From Chloroflexota bacterium (GTDB lineage Bacteria > Chloroflexota > Anaerolineae > Anaerolineales > Anaerolineaceae): a stretch of 14,787 nucleotides of DNA. Shown here in pieces: positions 14,605 through 14,787 of the stretch. The stretch is from the NCBI GenBank assembly GCA_021796375.1, contig JAJYJF010000014.1, positions 1 through 14,787 on the forward strand, read 5' to 3'. Both the position numbers and the translations under genes were made by a program. Positions within the stretch are counted from its first letter, which is position 1. Every line of letters starts with the position of its first letter. Below the pieces are notes generated by a model, which searched no databases, was not told the DNA's origin, and saw only the letters and a program-made list of their open reading frames with translations.

Positions 14605-14787
14605 CAACCCTTCCTTGCAGGTAGTTGGCCAGGATCCGCAGCGCTTCCTCAGCGGAGGCGGCCTTATTTTCAACCCGGTTCCCGGTGAAGAGGCAGCGCC
14701 AGGCCCAGTCCCCGTCCGGGGCGCTCAGCCCGATCCAGACCAGCCCCACCGGTTTGCCCGGCATCCCGCCTCCCGGCCCGGCGATCC
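14591..14787 (-). CDS. C-terminal end of a CinA/PncC family protein (nicotinamide-nucleotide amidase domain), 5' part outside window
   Basis: Reading the minus strand inward from the window edge gives IAGPGGGMPGKPVGLVWIGL... and ends ...ILANYLQGRVDGSY at TGA 14591-14593, with 64 residues visible. The IAGPxGGxPxKPVGLV stretch is the signature of the CinA C-terminal domain. This domain deamidates nicotinamide mononucleotide to nicotinate mononucleotide in pyridine-nucleotide recycling. Whether this is a stand-alone PncC or a full-length CinA cannot be told, because the N-terminal part lies beyond 14787. It overlaps the following 78-aa gene by 14 bases and would be the upstream member of this operon. 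Confidence 0.87.
   Translation of the reverse strand, partial: IAGPGGGMPGKPVGLVWIGLSAPDGDWAWRCLFTGNRVENKAASAEEALRILANYLQGRVDGSY
14608..14616 (-). promoter_or_regulatory. Ribosome-binding site deciding the start of the 78-aa gene
   Basis: AAGGAAGGG on the minus strand lies three to four bases ahead of ATG 14604 and is embedded in the final codons of the CinA/PncC gene. Confidence 0.75.

Overview
The window is a GC-rich bacterial chromosomal segment made mostly of housekeeping and conserved accessory genes. I see no phage, transposon, CRISPR array, rRNA or tRNA. The YceD/DUF177 protein, the short RpoD-type sigma factor, the RACo-like corrinoid activator and the TPR-rich ATPase suggest an anaerobic member of the Chloroflexota (Anaerolineae-like). 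That placement is an inference from protein style, not proof.

Layout. Bases 1-1725 (+) hold the C-terminal part of a large ATPase/TPR signalling protein. A 54-residue ORF (1812-1976) and an alkyltransferase-like (ATL) protein (1982-2284) follow. Bases 2356-3254 (+) carry a decayed EamA/DMT transporter with two in-frame stops and one frameshift. On the minus strand lie two membrane-anchored proteins, a SAM methyltransferase (3274-4023) and an SRPBCC protein (4132-4764), separated by a two-way terminator. The SRPBCC gene has a consensus promoter far upstream and hence a long leader. After a 215-base gap comes a RACo-type ferredoxin/ASKHA ATPase (5237-7090, +) with its own terminator.

The minus strand then has a JAMM-type metallohydrolase (7222-7656) with a consensus promoter overlapped by a perfect 9-bp dyad, and rdgB (7845-8468). 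Divergently, a textbook promoter (8500-8528) drives a YceD/DUF177 gene (8567-9055), followed by rpoD (9207-10397). A terminator separates rpoD from metG (10564-12354).

The last block is a tightly packed minus-strand operon read from right to left: the C-terminal end of a CinA/PncC family protein (14591-14787), a 78-residue unknown (14368-14604), an MGDG-synthase-like glycosyltransferase (13127-14368) and a nucleoside phosphorylase-superfamily gene (12445-13122). The last gene is interrupted by a single in-frame TAG where the family is expected to have Trp. The genes overlap or lie only a few bases apart, so they are probably cotranscribed and translationally coupled.

I did not find a clearly new multi-gene system. 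The observations most worth checking are the interrupted nucleosidase, the ATL protein with an altered arginine-finger position, the dyad over the JAMM promoter, a nearly identical promoter/initiation block upstream of the RACo gene and metG, and the unknown small gene in the cinA operon. Several apparent lesions (TAG, TAA, one missing T) could also be assembly errors, and raw reads would decide this.
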